Source of the DNA: Pseudoips prasinana
Taxonomy: Eukaryota; Arthropoda; Insecta; Lepidoptera; Nolidae
Direction: 5' to 3'
NCBI GenBank assembly: GCA_951640165.1
Contig: OX621258.1
Location: forward strand, 9,881,501 to 9,945,500
Length of the DNA stretch: 64,000 nt
The stretch's first letter is position 1, and the number at the start of each line of letters is the position of its first letter. A program made the translations under genes and the position numbers. Of the stretch, positions 50,292 to 59,748 are shown piece after piece. The notes under the pieces were generated by a model, which was not told where the DNA came from, ran no database searches, and was given only the letters and a program-made list of their open reading frames with translations.

Positions 50292-51256
50292 CTACAGGAC
50301 TTCAGTTGGAAGATATTGCTCTACTCCGATCCGCGTGGCGAGACTCAACGTGGAAAACCTACAGTTCATCATGGAAGCAGTGGACTTCGTGGTGTAAACA
50401 ACAAGGGGCAAAACCTGACCGGCCTCGTCCACAGGAACTTGCTTCATACCTGAGTTTTTTATTCAGAATTAAAAAATTAGCATACGCAACCATTTTAGTA
50501 CATAAGTCGGTAATAGTCACTCTATCGGATCCCGAGCAAGTTAAAAACTTATCTGCACATCCACTAGTTACATCAATGCTGAAGGCAATTAATTTACGGA
50601 AGCAGGCTTCCATGAGTCCTAAGTCCAAAATATGGAATATTCAAGACCTTTTAGCCTGGTTAGAGGCTCACCCACCTGATAGAGAGAGTATCTTTCAAGT
50701 ATCGCGTCATGTGGCCTTGTTACTGTTGTTAGCTTCAGGAAGAAGAATTCATGATCTAACTCTTCTAAGTATTTCTGCAGAGAATTGTATTATTTCAGAG
50801 AAATCGGTAACATTTTGGCCAATGTTCGGCTCTAAAACAGATGGCACAAGAGGTCGCCAATCAGGATGGTTGTTACATAAATCAGATAACAGGACTTTTG
50901 ATTTAGTAAGCTGGGTTAGGAGTCTTATTGAGGTCACGTCTGTCAGACGTAAATCTCAAGATGGCTTACTCAATCTCTTTATAACTACAAGAGGAAGGGT
51001 GAAAGCTGCTTCCAGGGCAGTAATTGCGGGGTGGCTAAAAACTTCTTTCAATGATATAGGAGTCAATTGTACGCCGGGTTCAATTAGGTCGGCGGTTGCG
51101 TCATACGATTACGCAAGGGACACTCCTTTGGATGAGATTTTACAACGTGGGAATTGGAGAGGGTCAACAAACTTCTTCAAGCACTACTGCAAAGCAGTTG
51201 AGAAGCCTACGAGGCTTATTGAAAATAAGTTAAGTAGCTCGTTCGAAGCAGTTTAG
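48461..51256 (+). CDS. DIRS tyrosine recombinase (long overlapping frame)
   Basis: This frame is open from just after the gag stop to 51256. The listed first codon is GTG, and no ATG start is obvious. Residues 1 to about 605 overlap the RT in another frame and show no family pattern. The recombinase itself lies in residues ~610-931: an N-terminal core-binding domain (LRSAWRDSTWKTYSSSWKQW, ASYLSFLFRIKKLAYATI), then the catalytic part with ASGRRIHDLTLL (Arg ~761), the GSIRSAVAS box (Arg ~876; the HxxR His is Gly) and NFFKHYCK (nucleophile Tyr ~909). Family members integrate the circular DNA form by strand exchange, replacing integrase. Expression may need frameshifting, reinitiation, splicing or readthrough of the gag TGA. 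Polyadenylation-like aataaag follows at 51361. Confidence 0.88.
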   Translation: MAFTGSPSVRLKDNNKLCTALCKKTPFCSFESKDDVRLFDKALKTNVKRDIDTIKSRRSRKINGQDWISIKDVLNTQTEWQGTANFRPSATKPFLEFKKVPSGKSELRSQILEEERLHGKDRHLSSIFPHPDKRESSALSRFYLPKPTLPNDLAAFRSVKRSVGLFSSKQMDSKHAKRPRLSCTGISRRLLICSSRPSITRSTDEAGHFAAPKPRLGTKSRKVDSKSYARDRVLRHNMEYGYKQKGLTETKTRSVGKRSSTNNKWPWLELESRHVVDRQTGIRIFSDSVRASIYKKPAGGISCPLREKFQEDVLAARGGNERITLVGRKPISTGKNFHSRTKTICHDGRFQHRLGSSGRESPRLTAMGQGSTKLAYKSKRAVCSFNGTGQISRCVKGTVGYGPVRQPYSCGVYKKSRWNKIIDTAGFDKRIASPSPPSENRLAPLLHPRPVQHISRLALSRKGSPRLASQQRDYDSHISENGHTSYRSVCDKSVQSSPSLCINRCQRPSSVICERLQQGVAVSVGLDFSTSTSYSQGSTALGSSLGNLSTGCTTMEKRVLERRPEKEVGWSTVSNLEPGPAFDRSVDQSAPTGNERSIFRGLEGTGWSQLTTGLQLEDIALLRSAWRDSTWKTYSSSWKQWTSWCKQQGAKPDRPRPQELASYLSFLFRIKKLAYATILVHKSVIVTLSDPEQVKNLSAHPLVTSMLKAINLRKQASMSPKSKIWNIQDLLAWLEAHPPDRESIFQVSRHVALLLLLASGRRIHDLTLLSISAENCIISEKSVTFWPMFGSKTDGTRGRQSGWLLHKSDNRTFDLVSWVRSLIEVTSVRRKSQDGLLNLFITTRGRVKAASRAVIAGWLKTSFNDIGVNCTPGSIRSAVASYDYARDTPLDEILQRGNWRGSTNFFKHYCKAVEKPTRLIENKLSSSFEAV

Positions 51257-51485
51257 TACAGTCCTTATAATTATAGTTATTAGTGATTTGTCTGAAGACA
51301 TTTATTATAACCTTCAATTTATCAGTCGATTGATGTAAAATGTGAGCAAGTGTAAAAGGATAATAAAGAACTGATTATTTCTGTATATCATGTTTCGATT
51401 ATTTTGCTCCTGCTGAAAATATTAAATAAGCAAGAACTAAGGTCACAGTACGCTGGTCACTTGGAGCCGGCAGATTATAAACACT

Positions 51486-51585
51486 TCTCCGAAAGGTCAA
51501 GCCGAAGGCACAGAACTGAAATACTACCGTTTTCTACCCCGAAGGGAGGAAAACGATTATTTCAGGTCTTGCCGAGGCTTGACCT
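51486..51585. repeat. DIRS internal complementary region (ICR)
   Basis: 51486-51523 is the reverse complement of the left outer end 45796-45833. 51519-51585 is the reverse complement of the right outer end 51777-51843. The two halves share aaata at the join. In the DIRS model this region aligns both ends of the linear cDNA so that they can be completed and ligated into a circle. Confidence 0.92.
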
Positions 51586-51616
51586 GAGCAATGCCTTGCC
51601 GACTCTTTCGGAAGCG

Positions 51617-51785
51617 GTACTAAGGAACACGCGGGAAGAGCGCGGCGCGTCGGGAACCCGTCTCCGCCGCCCCACCGCGCCTGCGACCCGCGTCGCTGCG
51701 GCTCCACTCATTCATAGATGAAACTACGTAGGTAAGTGAATTTTGTGTGCTGTAGGAATGATAGCTAATCTCCGAAAGGTCAAGC
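51617..51785 (-). repeat. DIRS right inverted terminal repeat
   Basis: Exact reverse complement of 45817-45985. It is followed by the side-specific extension 51786-51843 (ctcggcaagacctgaaat... ggtagtattt). Confidence 0.92.
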
Positions 51786-51843
51786 CTCGGCAAGACCTGA
51801 AATAATCGTTTTCCTCCCTTCGGGGTAGAAAACGGTAGTATTT

Positions 51844-52569
51844 TTTGTTCTACAGAGTTCTAAATGCAAATCACCTAAGTTACATAATTCCTCAGACTTC
51901 TGAACCAGAATAAACAAACATACCGACTTAGTTAAATCTTATATAAGTTCCCAAGTTTCAGAATCCTTGTTCTAGTTTAGAAATTCGGGACAGACAGTTC
52001 TGAGTTCCCAACCTGTAACTGTATGCCCACCATAACCTTAAACTAAAACGTTCGTTAGTCAAAAGTGTTAAATTTGGGCACAATTCTTCATCTGGTTTCG
52101 TTTTTCTGAACACCTATTCATATTTGTATTTGATACTACTACTACTGTATGCTAATTATAGCTAGATAATTAGCACAATAGAATGAATGATGGAAAAATA
52201 ATGAAATTATTTCAGTTTCGGCACGTGCTAAAGTTTAGCTACTAGTGATTAATTGTAGAATAATGCTATCAATAACATTTTATCGTTTATTGATTTTTGT
52301 ATGTGTTATATATTTATCATTAAATTTATTTTTGGTTATAACTAAATAGTTATACTATATATATATATATATATATAAATATATATATTATACTACTTTA
52401 TAGTATACCCAGTAGGTCTCTGATATGATTCAATGACTAAGTTTCATCTGACTCCGACTGAGCTTAACGTGTCTACCGAGACACTCAAAATTAAAACTCT
52501 TATCGTTATGTTTATAGATTTGTGCTTAACCTCGCCCATCACTTAAAAACCGGCGAGAACAAATGAATA
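51844..52569. other. No recognisable gene; (AT)n at 52357-52390
   Basis: AT-rich flank of the DIRS element, including an imperfect (AT)n microsatellite. Confidence 0.4.
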
Positions 52570-52990
52570 TAAGTGCCGGGCTCGGTCGTCAATCAGTAGC
52601 TTGTTTAACCGAAGATAATGAGGTCCTGTGTTCATATCCCGGCTCGGGTGAAAAACTGTTATATGGATTTTTCTGGCAAGAAAAGCACCTAGTAATAGCC
52701 TGGAGTATAGAAAGTTGTTATACGCCCGTGTCTCAGAGAGCACGTACAACTGTGGATCCTGCGCCTGACCTCGACCAACAGATGATGAGATTGTGGGATA
52801 GAGAGACTTCTCCAGCTATAATATAATAGTACAAAAGATCCTGGGTCGAAGTGCTGTACGCAAATTACCAAGACAAGACTATAATATAACCTGCTCAGTT
52901 GGCTAGTCTCCATTGAGATCGGGTGCTGAACCCGGAATTCGGCCGGATATAGTATAACCATACGTGCTCCTGGTAATAATTTTGAATAGA
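52570..52990 (+). mobile_element. SINE family C, decayed and rearranged
   Basis: cgtcaatcagtagcttgttt, aatgaggtcctgtgttcatatcccggctcggg (box B-like), cccgtgtctcagagagcacgtac, gcgcctgacctcg, gttggctagtctccattgagatcgg. Confidence 0.65.
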
Positions 52991-53295
52991 CTATGTTTAT
53001 TCGGTCCATTCTAAACTAATATTTTGAAACTTATGGTGAGGATACTGAATGTAAGCCATAATAATTGAAGTTGTAGACGAGAAGATGGAAAATAACTTCC
53101 ACTGGAATGCAGGATCCAAATTTATTAATTGATACAATGAATAACATAATCTCTGTGAGCGATGCAAATCGGCAGGTTAGACATCAACGCCCGGAAGGTA
53201 GCGGGTTCAATTCGAAACAAAATAATGATTTCAGGGACTGGTTAGTTGATGTAGTATACCTTTCATGCCTCGGAGCGCAAATTTTCTTTTTTTAT

Positions 53296-53487
53296 AATTG
53301 ATAACGCCCGCACTAGGAAATCTAATCCCTATGTCGCGGGGTACTTTACAAACATATAATTGACGTACACAAATTACATCCAGACTCAGAACTATTTATG
53401 GGTCACACAAATAGTTGTGCGGCGCGGGACTCGAATCCACGACACGAAGCGGCGAGGTCTTTTAGCCGCTGCGCCACACGTGCAGTC
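53296..53487 (-). mobile_element. tRNA-headed SINE, family D
   Basis: The minus strand begins with a tRNA-like head containing box B (reverse of gcgcgggactcgaatccacg) and box A-like tagccgctgcgcc in reverse. The body is acatccagactcagaac, ccctatgtcgcggggtactttac, and the end is gcccgcactagg. Copies at 36282 and 45468, perhaps a scrap at 61735-61820. Confidence 0.72.
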
Positions 53488-53999
53488 AAGTATGAGTAGG
53501 TACAGTATTTCCTTAGACTACCAAGTCAACAGACAAACATCCGGTCAATCTGACGGTAATTGGTTACCTTAGGCTATACAGATTAAACTAAATATCTTTA
53601 TGATAAATATTTTACATTATAGTAAGTCCGCATGTGTAAGGTTCCCAAAGATCATAAGGAGCTGAAGAATAGCACCGTTATGATAAGAGGATTCGATCCT
53701 GGATCTCGGGATCCCAGGATTATTATCGGCATTGATACATTTGTAAATAAGTGAATGACCTTCGTTTTTTTTAATGCATGATACGCATTTACCTTGATTT
53801 GACTCTTCAATTTTTTTTTTATTAAACAATAAATTAATGTTTTGAGTCTATTTCCACTAGAAGTTATGATTTGTAGAAGACTAATAAACAATTATTGACG
53901 ATTCCTCCAACTTCCATCGAGCCTGAACGCGCTTTTTCTGCCTCTTCATATCTGTGCAACAAATTGAGAAGTATGCAGTTGAGACGTTGGATGCGTTGT
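53488..53999. other. No recognisable gene
   Basis: AT-rich; minus frames here are short and low complexity. cctggatctcgggatcccagg at 53698-53718 is a small palindrome. Confidence 0.35.
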
Positions 54000-54260
54000 T
54001 ACTCCTTAGGTCCTGGGTTCAAATCCCGGGTCGGGCCAAAAAGTGAATTTAGGATTTTACCGTAAGTAAAAAGAAATTTCTCAGTGTCAGCCCGAAGTCT
54101 GGAAGTTGGCGGTATTACACACCCGTGCCTCAGAGAGCACGTAAAGCCGTCGGTCATGTACCTGACCCTTTCCGGTCGCGTCGCTAGTCGTCCAATCGGG
54201 ATGAGAGTGATGGAATAGAAAGTGCCCCTGTGTTTGCGCACACACTTGCGTAATTGGCTA
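54000..54260 (+). mobile_element. SINE family C, head partly lost
   Basis: aggtcctgggttcaaatcccgggtcgggcc (box B) to gtgcctcagagagcacgtaaagccg, cctttccggtcgcgtcgctag, gtgtttgcgcacacacttgcg; the front of the tRNA head is missing. Confidence 0.8.
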
Positions 54261-54624
54261 GTCTCATGTCATATATGCATTGGCTAGTCTCATGTCTCAG
54301 CAAAATAAATGGTCAGTGTTACATTTTTAAATGTTAAGTTTACTCATACTTTAGTAATTTACCTAATAATATCATAAATGATCTTAGTTAAATAATGTAT
54401 AACTATACCTTAATTGTAACCATAAAAAAACATATGCATTTAAATAATAATATACAAATAATTGTGCTTACGAACAAACACACGTTTCTTCTATATAGAT
54501 AAAGTTCATGAATACGGGCTTTCTTATAATCACGGACCTAAATGAATTCCGCGCCGAGTGAGACGATACGTTAAAAGACGTATATACTTTACGTATATAA
54601 TATAATAATATAATATAATTTAAG

Positions 54625-54872
54625 ATCTAGGGATAATGTTACACAGATCACCCTAGCCCCAAACTAAGCAAAGCTTGTACTGTGGGTACCAGGCGAAGAT
54701 ATACATACTAATTATATAGATAGATAAATACTTAAATACATAGAAAACATCCATGACTCAGAATCAAATATTCGTGCTCATCACTCAAATATTTGCATTT
54801 ACCAGGAATCGAACCCAAGACCACAAGCTTCGTAGGCAGGAGCACTACCAACTAGGCTACGGTGACCGTCAA
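54625..54872 (-). mobile_element. tRNA-headed SINE, family A
   Basis: Reverse: gatctagggataatgttacacagatc, gccccaaactaagcaaagcttgtac, ccaggaatcgaacccaagacc, ccaactaggctacggtgacc. Confidence 0.85.
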
Positions 54873-54907
54873 ATATATCAGGTATGTATGTAGGTTTATG
54901 TAGTTTA

Positions 54908-54908
54908 T

Positions 54909-54940
<32 letters not shown>
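54908..54940. repeat. (TA)n microsatellite
   Basis: Uninterrupted TA dinucleotides directly 3' of a SINE-flanking region. Confidence 0.9.
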
Positions 54941-54944
<4 letters not shown>

Positions 54945-55142
54945 TATAAGGTATCGTATGTAATTATTAGTGTGTATTTTATCAATATGTTTACCCGAAA
55001 TGGTACATAATTATAATATTTTGTTGTAGGTACACTGCCTATACCCATAATTTTAAAAATCTCACTGTCCTGATGGTTTGCTGGAAGAAAATTGAATAAT
55101 GAATTAAGCTCGCCTATGTACATGCCTTAACTTTTAACAGAT

Positions 55143-55186
55143 ATAGATTGCACACAGAAACATACATATTTCTGTGTGCAATCTAT
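55143..55186. repeat. Perfect hairpin, 18-bp arms, 8-nt loop
   Basis: atagattgcacacagaaa / tttctgtgtgcaatctat around catacata. Confidence 0.9.
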
Positions 55187-55264
55187 ACATATAATAAAAT
55201 CGTAAAAAAGTCAAAACTGTACATTGAATATTTTTTTTAAAGGATACTTGGGGCGTGATCTCGA

Positions 55265-55494
55265 ATTGATATCGAAGCCAAAAATATAGTTTTTAGAATT
55301 TTTGTCTGTTCGTCTGTATGTATGTCCGGGCTAAACTCAAAAATTACTGCATGGATTTACTTAAAATTTTGCGAGAATATTACTAAGAGGTCGGGTCAAC
55401 ATATAGGGTACATATAATACCGCTATCACATATGGGGGAGGAACAGTGATAATTTATAAAATTTAACGCGGGTAAAACCGCGGGGCACAGCTAG
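55265..55494 (+). mobile_element. Helitron-like non-autonomous element (CTAG end)
   Basis: gtctgttcgtctgtatgtatgtccgg, taaaatttaacgcgggtaaaaccgcggggcacagCTAG before T. It shares the 3' end of the Lep1-like family; the middle is different. Confidence 0.6.
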
Positions 55495-55757
55495 TAAAGA
55501 ATAAAAATGAAGGTGAAGTTATACACACTTCGCCGCTTGCGCGAACCACGGCTGACTGGCAGATATTATAAGTATGTATTTAAATTTGTTTAGCTGAGTT
55601 CTCAATTGTGATCGTATAGAGTAAAGGGTTTCATTCGAATTAAATATTTAAATCTTCTAATTTTCCATACTGGGTAAGTCCTGAACATATTATTATTTTA
55701 ATTAAGTATATTTCAACGTAGGTTGTTGTAGTAGATTGTTATTCGCTTTTTATTGAC

Positions 55758-56005
55758 AGGCCTGTTGGCGTGGTTTGCAAATACTTGCTTTTCACGCTGG
55801 AGGTCGGGTGTTCGATTCCCACCCAGGACAGATATTTGTGTGCATCAAAATGTCTGTTTGTCCTGTGTCTGGATGTAATTATTTATAGAAGTATGTATTT
55901 ACAAAAGAAAAGTAGTATATCAGTTATCTGGTTTCCATAGTACAAGCTCTGCTTAGTTTGGGATCAGATGGCCGTTCGTAATTAATGTCCCAGGATATTA
56001 TAATT
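55758..56005 (+). mobile_element. tRNA-headed SINE, family B
   Basis: aggcctgttggcgtggtttg, ggtgttcgattcccacccagg, gtttccatagtacaagctctgcttag, gggatcagatggccg, continuing directly into the repeat block at 56006. Confidence 0.86.
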
Positions 56006-57212
56006 ATAATTATGTGCAGGTGTGTGGTTAATCCTTTTTTTTTAATAAATTGTACAAAGTATCAAATCAAAATCAATTGTGATTATAAGCATTAATTGTT
56101 ATTTATATTTTTTGTTAGTAATAATTTTTCTTTCTGTATTGATGTGTTAATTTTTATGTTCCACATTTCATCATAATAGTCAAAGTCAAAATCATATATA
56201 CCTTAAAAAAATTACATTTATGTGAAATCGTCATATTTTTTTACCCTACCGTGCAGTGCATGACGTGGCAGCTACTGAGAAACAATGCCAGAAAACTCAG
56301 TAGGAATCCTTTTTTAAAATAAAATATACTTAAGATTAATTACAATCATGTGTGTTGACTCAGAGCAACTGAATCCCAAGCACTTTTATCACTTAAATAA
56401 TCAGAAATTTTGTAATATGCCCTGCTACACAATTTGGCTTTAAAAATTCTTTTAAATTTATTCGGAGATAGTTCTCTAATATAATTGAGAAGTTTGCTAT
56501 AGAATCTTATACATTGCCCCATAAAAGAGTTACTTATTTTGTGGAGACGGGTAGTATGCAGTATGAGATTATTCTTATATCTAGTATTTACATTAGTATT
56601 AGTATTTACAGTGTATCGCTCCTTTTACAGAAGGAATCGATATTTTTATGCACATATAGTAAGTTTTACAGTTAGAATGTTAACCTCTTTGAACTTTTCT
56701 CTTAGACACTTTCAATCTTTCGGGCCAAGATTATAGATAGCTCTTTTTTTCAATATAAATATGGTGTTAATGTCAGCAGAGCTACCCCAGAGGAGAATTC
56801 CATATGACATTACACTATGAAAATAACTGAAATAAACCATTCTAGCTGTGTCAACATCAGTCAGCCGTCTAATAGTTTTCACTGCATATGCTGCAGAACT
56901 TAATTTGTCGGACAGTTTTTCTATTTGTGGGCTCCATTGTAGCTTTGAGTCAATAGTGATACCCAAGAACACAGTTGATTCAAAAGGGTCCAACCTAGCT
57001 CCATTAACTTGTACATTGGTTGTCGCCTGTTTCACATTAAATTTTAATAATAATCTTATTGTGTACCTATAATGTTATATCAATCCAGGATTTTTTATTA
57101 GGTTGTAAGTATGATAATACAAAATCATCTGGTATCACGCTTCCAGTAGGTACTGGCCCTATCGGAAGATCAGCACTGCAGAAATGTACTAGCTAAGACA
57201 GGGCCATTTTTC
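56006..57212 (+). repeat. Repeat block paralogous to 35526-35880, split by a LINE
   Basis: 56006-56178 and 57047-57212 match the 35.5 kb block in order. The insertion point is after catcataata, and ATAATA stands on both sides of the insert (56173-56178 and 57047-57052). Confidence 0.82.
56179..57046 (-). pseudogene. 5'-truncated LINE of the 36.5 kb family
   Basis: The left end gtcaaagtcaaaatcatatatacc is the reversed 3' tail (TTTTGACTTTGAC). From 57035 the minus strand reads VNGARLDPFESTVFLGITID, SKLQWSPQIEKLSDKLSSAA, YFHSVMSYGILLWGSS: the RT thumb and C-terminal part of a CR1/Jockey-type ORF2. The frame then breaks at 56712. The remaining sequence to 56400 matches the C-terminus at 36496-36825 in other frames with stops. 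Bounded by a 6-bp ATAATA target duplication. Confidence 0.82.
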
Positions 57213-57485
57213 ATGCCAATACGGATAAAATTAGAAATATTTAAAATGTGTGCCACATGTCGACTTGCCGCTGCTTCTATATTTTATTTCAAATTTATGT
57301 ACAAACTAAAAGTATAAAAGAAAGAAAGAATAAAAAACAAGAGAAGACATTGCACAAAGGTACTTATTTCTAAAGAAATCTCTCCCAGTAGACCTGCCAG
57401 AATAGATTTTGGAAGAGAGGAAGATATGAGTTAAGAAGGGCCATGTCTCAAGTCGCGCACTATCTGTCGATCATTGATAATATAA
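57213..57485. other. No recognisable gene
   Basis: Unassigned AT-rich sequence. Confidence 0.3.
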
Positions 57486-57755
57486 TTGATAGCCCAAATA
57501 CTAGAGGTTGTCCATATCTTGGTTCCCAGTAACATATCAGCGAACTCGGAGGGTCAGGAAGTACCGCGCCGCCGCCAGCGGCTCCTAGAGCCGCCCTCTG
57601 CGCGCACCGAGCGCGGGCGGCACGCGCCCACAAACCGCGCACTCCGCACAATCGGGGACATAATTGCTCAGCATCCCGAACTGGACTTATTTGCCGATGG
57701 ATTGGGTCATTTATATAATAAATTCCACATAATTTTAAATAAAATATTATAGGAC
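57486..57755 (+). pseudogene. Probable LINE ORF C-terminal fragment, GC-rich
   Basis: An 88-codon open frame. The first 20 codons are poor; from QEVPRRRQRLLEPPSARTER on it is arginine-rich and then reads NRALRTIGDIIAQHPELDLF and ADGLGHLYNKF. The LDLFADG ending recalls the extreme C-terminus of moth LINE ORF2 proteins. The 57560-57650 part is strongly GC-rich (gccgccgccagcggctcc, gcgcgggcggcacgcgcc) in an AT-rich neighbourhood. The end ataaaatattat could be its tail. Confidence 0.4.
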
Positions 57756-58067
57756 AGTTAAACATTTAATTCATTTTTATTGTTACTATTACTGATTATT
57801 CTTATTGGCTTTGACATTATTCTTATTTTATATAAATCTGTGTAATTCCATTGTAATGAAATCAATCTTGTAATATACATAAATACATACTATATCACCT
57901 ATTCATCGTCTATCTACCTACTTGACCACGTAATATCTCTTATGTTTGCTGCGTACGATTACATGTCAATTTTAACAAATCTAGATACCTCTTTTTTAAT
58001 CTTTGCAACGAACTATTTTTACTTGTTTTTCATGGTATAAGATTCGTCATATCTTACAATAATAATA

Positions 58068-58400
58068 ATGTCGTCCAGGCCAAATTTCGGCCACGGCGGC
58101 CACTCTCAATGAAGACTAGCCAACTGCACAGGACATATTATAGTGTACAAGTGCGTGCGCAAACACAGGGGTACTTTCTATTCCATCACTCTCATGTCCG
58201 ATAGGATGACTAGTGGCACGACAAAGAGGTCAAGGACAGGACCGACGACTTTACGTGCACGGGGGTGTAATACCGCCAACTCAAAGACTTCGGGCTGATA
58301 CTGAAAAAAATGTTTTTACGGAAAAATCTCAAAATAACTTTTTGGCCCGACCCGGGGTTTGAACCCAGAACTTCTTATCTATGGTTGAACACCCTACCTC
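58068..58400 (-). mobile_element. tRNA-headed SINE, family C
   Basis: Reverse: taataataataatgtcgtccaggcc, gccacggcggccactctcaatgaagactagcc, tgcgtgcgcaaacacaggg, cactctcatgtccgatagg, tttacgtgcacgggggtgtaataccgccaac, tggcccgacccggggtttgaaccc. Confidence 0.87.
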
Positions 58401-58401
58401 T

Positions 58402-58447
58402 AGACTTCAGAAAATATATGCTCTATCGCATATATTTTCTGAAATCT
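58402..58447. repeat. Near-perfect hairpin, 19-bp arms
   Basis: agacttcagaaaatatatg / catatattttctgaaatct, one mismatch, 8-nt loop, located exactly at the head end of the SINE. Confidence 0.8.
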
Positions 58448-58454
58448 TGCTGTA

Positions 58455-58612
58455 GCGTGTACAGACTGCACGGACGGACTAATAATATTTTTGTAACTTT
58501 TATACTGTCCACTATGTTCATGTACTGCATTGTGAGCTTGACAAGTACAAGTATATGTTAATATCCCAGTGCTGAATAAATTTCATTATTTCATTTCATT
58601 AACGATGCTAGA
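58455..58612 (+). mobile_element. LINE 3' tail fragment, (ATTTC)n-ended
   Basis: Plus-strand copy of the repeat at 430-585: gactgcacggacggactaataa, gtactgcattgtgagcttgacaagtacaag, gtgctgaataaatttcattatttcatttcatt. Confidence 0.65.
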
Positions 58613-59040
58613 ATAATAAGATTGCGGTGACAACCGACTGGCGGCGCAGCTTAGAAGCCGCGCGGCCAGTGTGTAGGCACTTATCGCTGTTCGCTCGGTC
58701 GGGTGAAGAAGGCTTGCCCAGGACCTCATTATCCACGATTAAACACGCTAGTATTACGTAGCGTACGACTTAACCTATATTGAAAGAATGAATCACAAAA
58801 TCTGAAGGACGGCGAAACAAGGCCAAAAACATAATTATTTCCCTCAGAGAAACCTTACACTTCAAACCGCCCTCAACCCGTCCTTCACTGCTATGTATCT
58901 TAACAAAGAACTAGACCATGAATCATATAGAGAATCTGATCTTTGAACTGTGATTAAATTTTTCTCTTTGTTGTACTACAACCTTACGAGTTCAATCAAG
59001 TATTTAGGAAACAGAGTTTATGAATATATTTTTCTTACTT
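58613..59040. other. No recognisable gene
   Basis: Unassigned; slightly GC-richer at 58625-58700. Confidence 0.35.
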
Positions 59041-59215
59041 GTTTACTTTTTTTAGATACTTGTAAGGCTAACGAGCAAGCTGGTCGCCTGAGTCTAAGTG
59101 ATCGCAGCCGCACATGAACACTCGCAACATGCGACACCAGAGTGGATGCAAGTGCGTTGCCGGCTTTAAAAACGAAATATGTTCGCTTATTGAAAGTTGC
59201 CATTAGACATGTAAG
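59041..59215 (-). mobile_element. GCAACGCAC-family retroposon
   Basis: tttactttttttagatacttgtaaggctaacgagcaagctgg, actcgcaacatgcgacaccagag, gcaagtgcgttgccggcttt. Confidence 0.62.
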
Positions 59216-59691
59216 TTACAATATTATTGATATTGTCAATAAATGCTTTTAGTTTTATTATCATATGTAATGACCATAGATACAAAATTCAATAAATAAT
59301 CAAGTATATAGAACATTATTCAATTACAGTATTTGTTTTTTCAGATTAAGACTGGTCTATTTTCAATAATATTTATTTAATAAGTTACATCAATATGATA
59401 GAATCACGAAATTGATTATAAATTCAGTTTTTAATAATACAGTTTTAAAATTCAATAGGTCTTTAAATCTATTATTGCAAAAGTTTAATTATTTTTCTCC
59501 AGTATGTCAAATGCTGTTTTGCCATAGGTTTGTTAATGACTAAGATTACAACCACAACTTTTTTGTTGTGAGCATTTCGTGTTCCTATTATGTGTCCACT
59601 TTTACAAAATGGAACACATTAAAACTGATTGGTGCCCACCTGAAATATAACTGTTCCAGCTAACGAAATGAATCAGTAGGTAATAAATAAA
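59216..59691. other. No recognisable gene
   Basis: AT-rich spacer. Confidence 0.35.
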
Positions 59692-59748
59692 ATCGTTTTA
59701 CCACCAAGTGACCTATACCCTATATAGGTCACTTGGTGGTAAAACGAT
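59692..59748. repeat. Perfect hairpin, 26-bp arms, 5-nt loop
   Basis: Left arm starts atcgttttaccaccaagtga; right arm tataggtcacttggtggtaa onward. Exact complementarity around cccta. Confidence 0.92.

Larger units (their letters stand above)
45796..51843 (+). mobile_element. Complete DIRS-type tyrosine-recombinase retrotransposon
   Basis: About 6.05 kb. All DIRS hallmarks are present: inverted terminal repeats (45817-45985 and 51617-51785), distinct outer extensions on each end, an internal complementary region at 51486-51585 that is the reverse complement of both outer ends joined, and three frames (gag-like, RT/RNase H/methyltransferase-like, tyrosine recombinase). There is no integrase, protease or LTR. 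The two ITRs read as identical, and no frame is broken, so the copy looks young and possibly competent. No target duplication is expected for recombinase-mediated insertion, and none is seen (gttaaata... left; tttttgttctacag right). Confidence 0.93.

Noticed and set aside
45796..51843. LTR retrotransposon or endogenous retrovirus
   Set aside because: Terminal repeats are inverted, there is no protease or DDE integrase, and a tyrosine recombinase and ICR are present.
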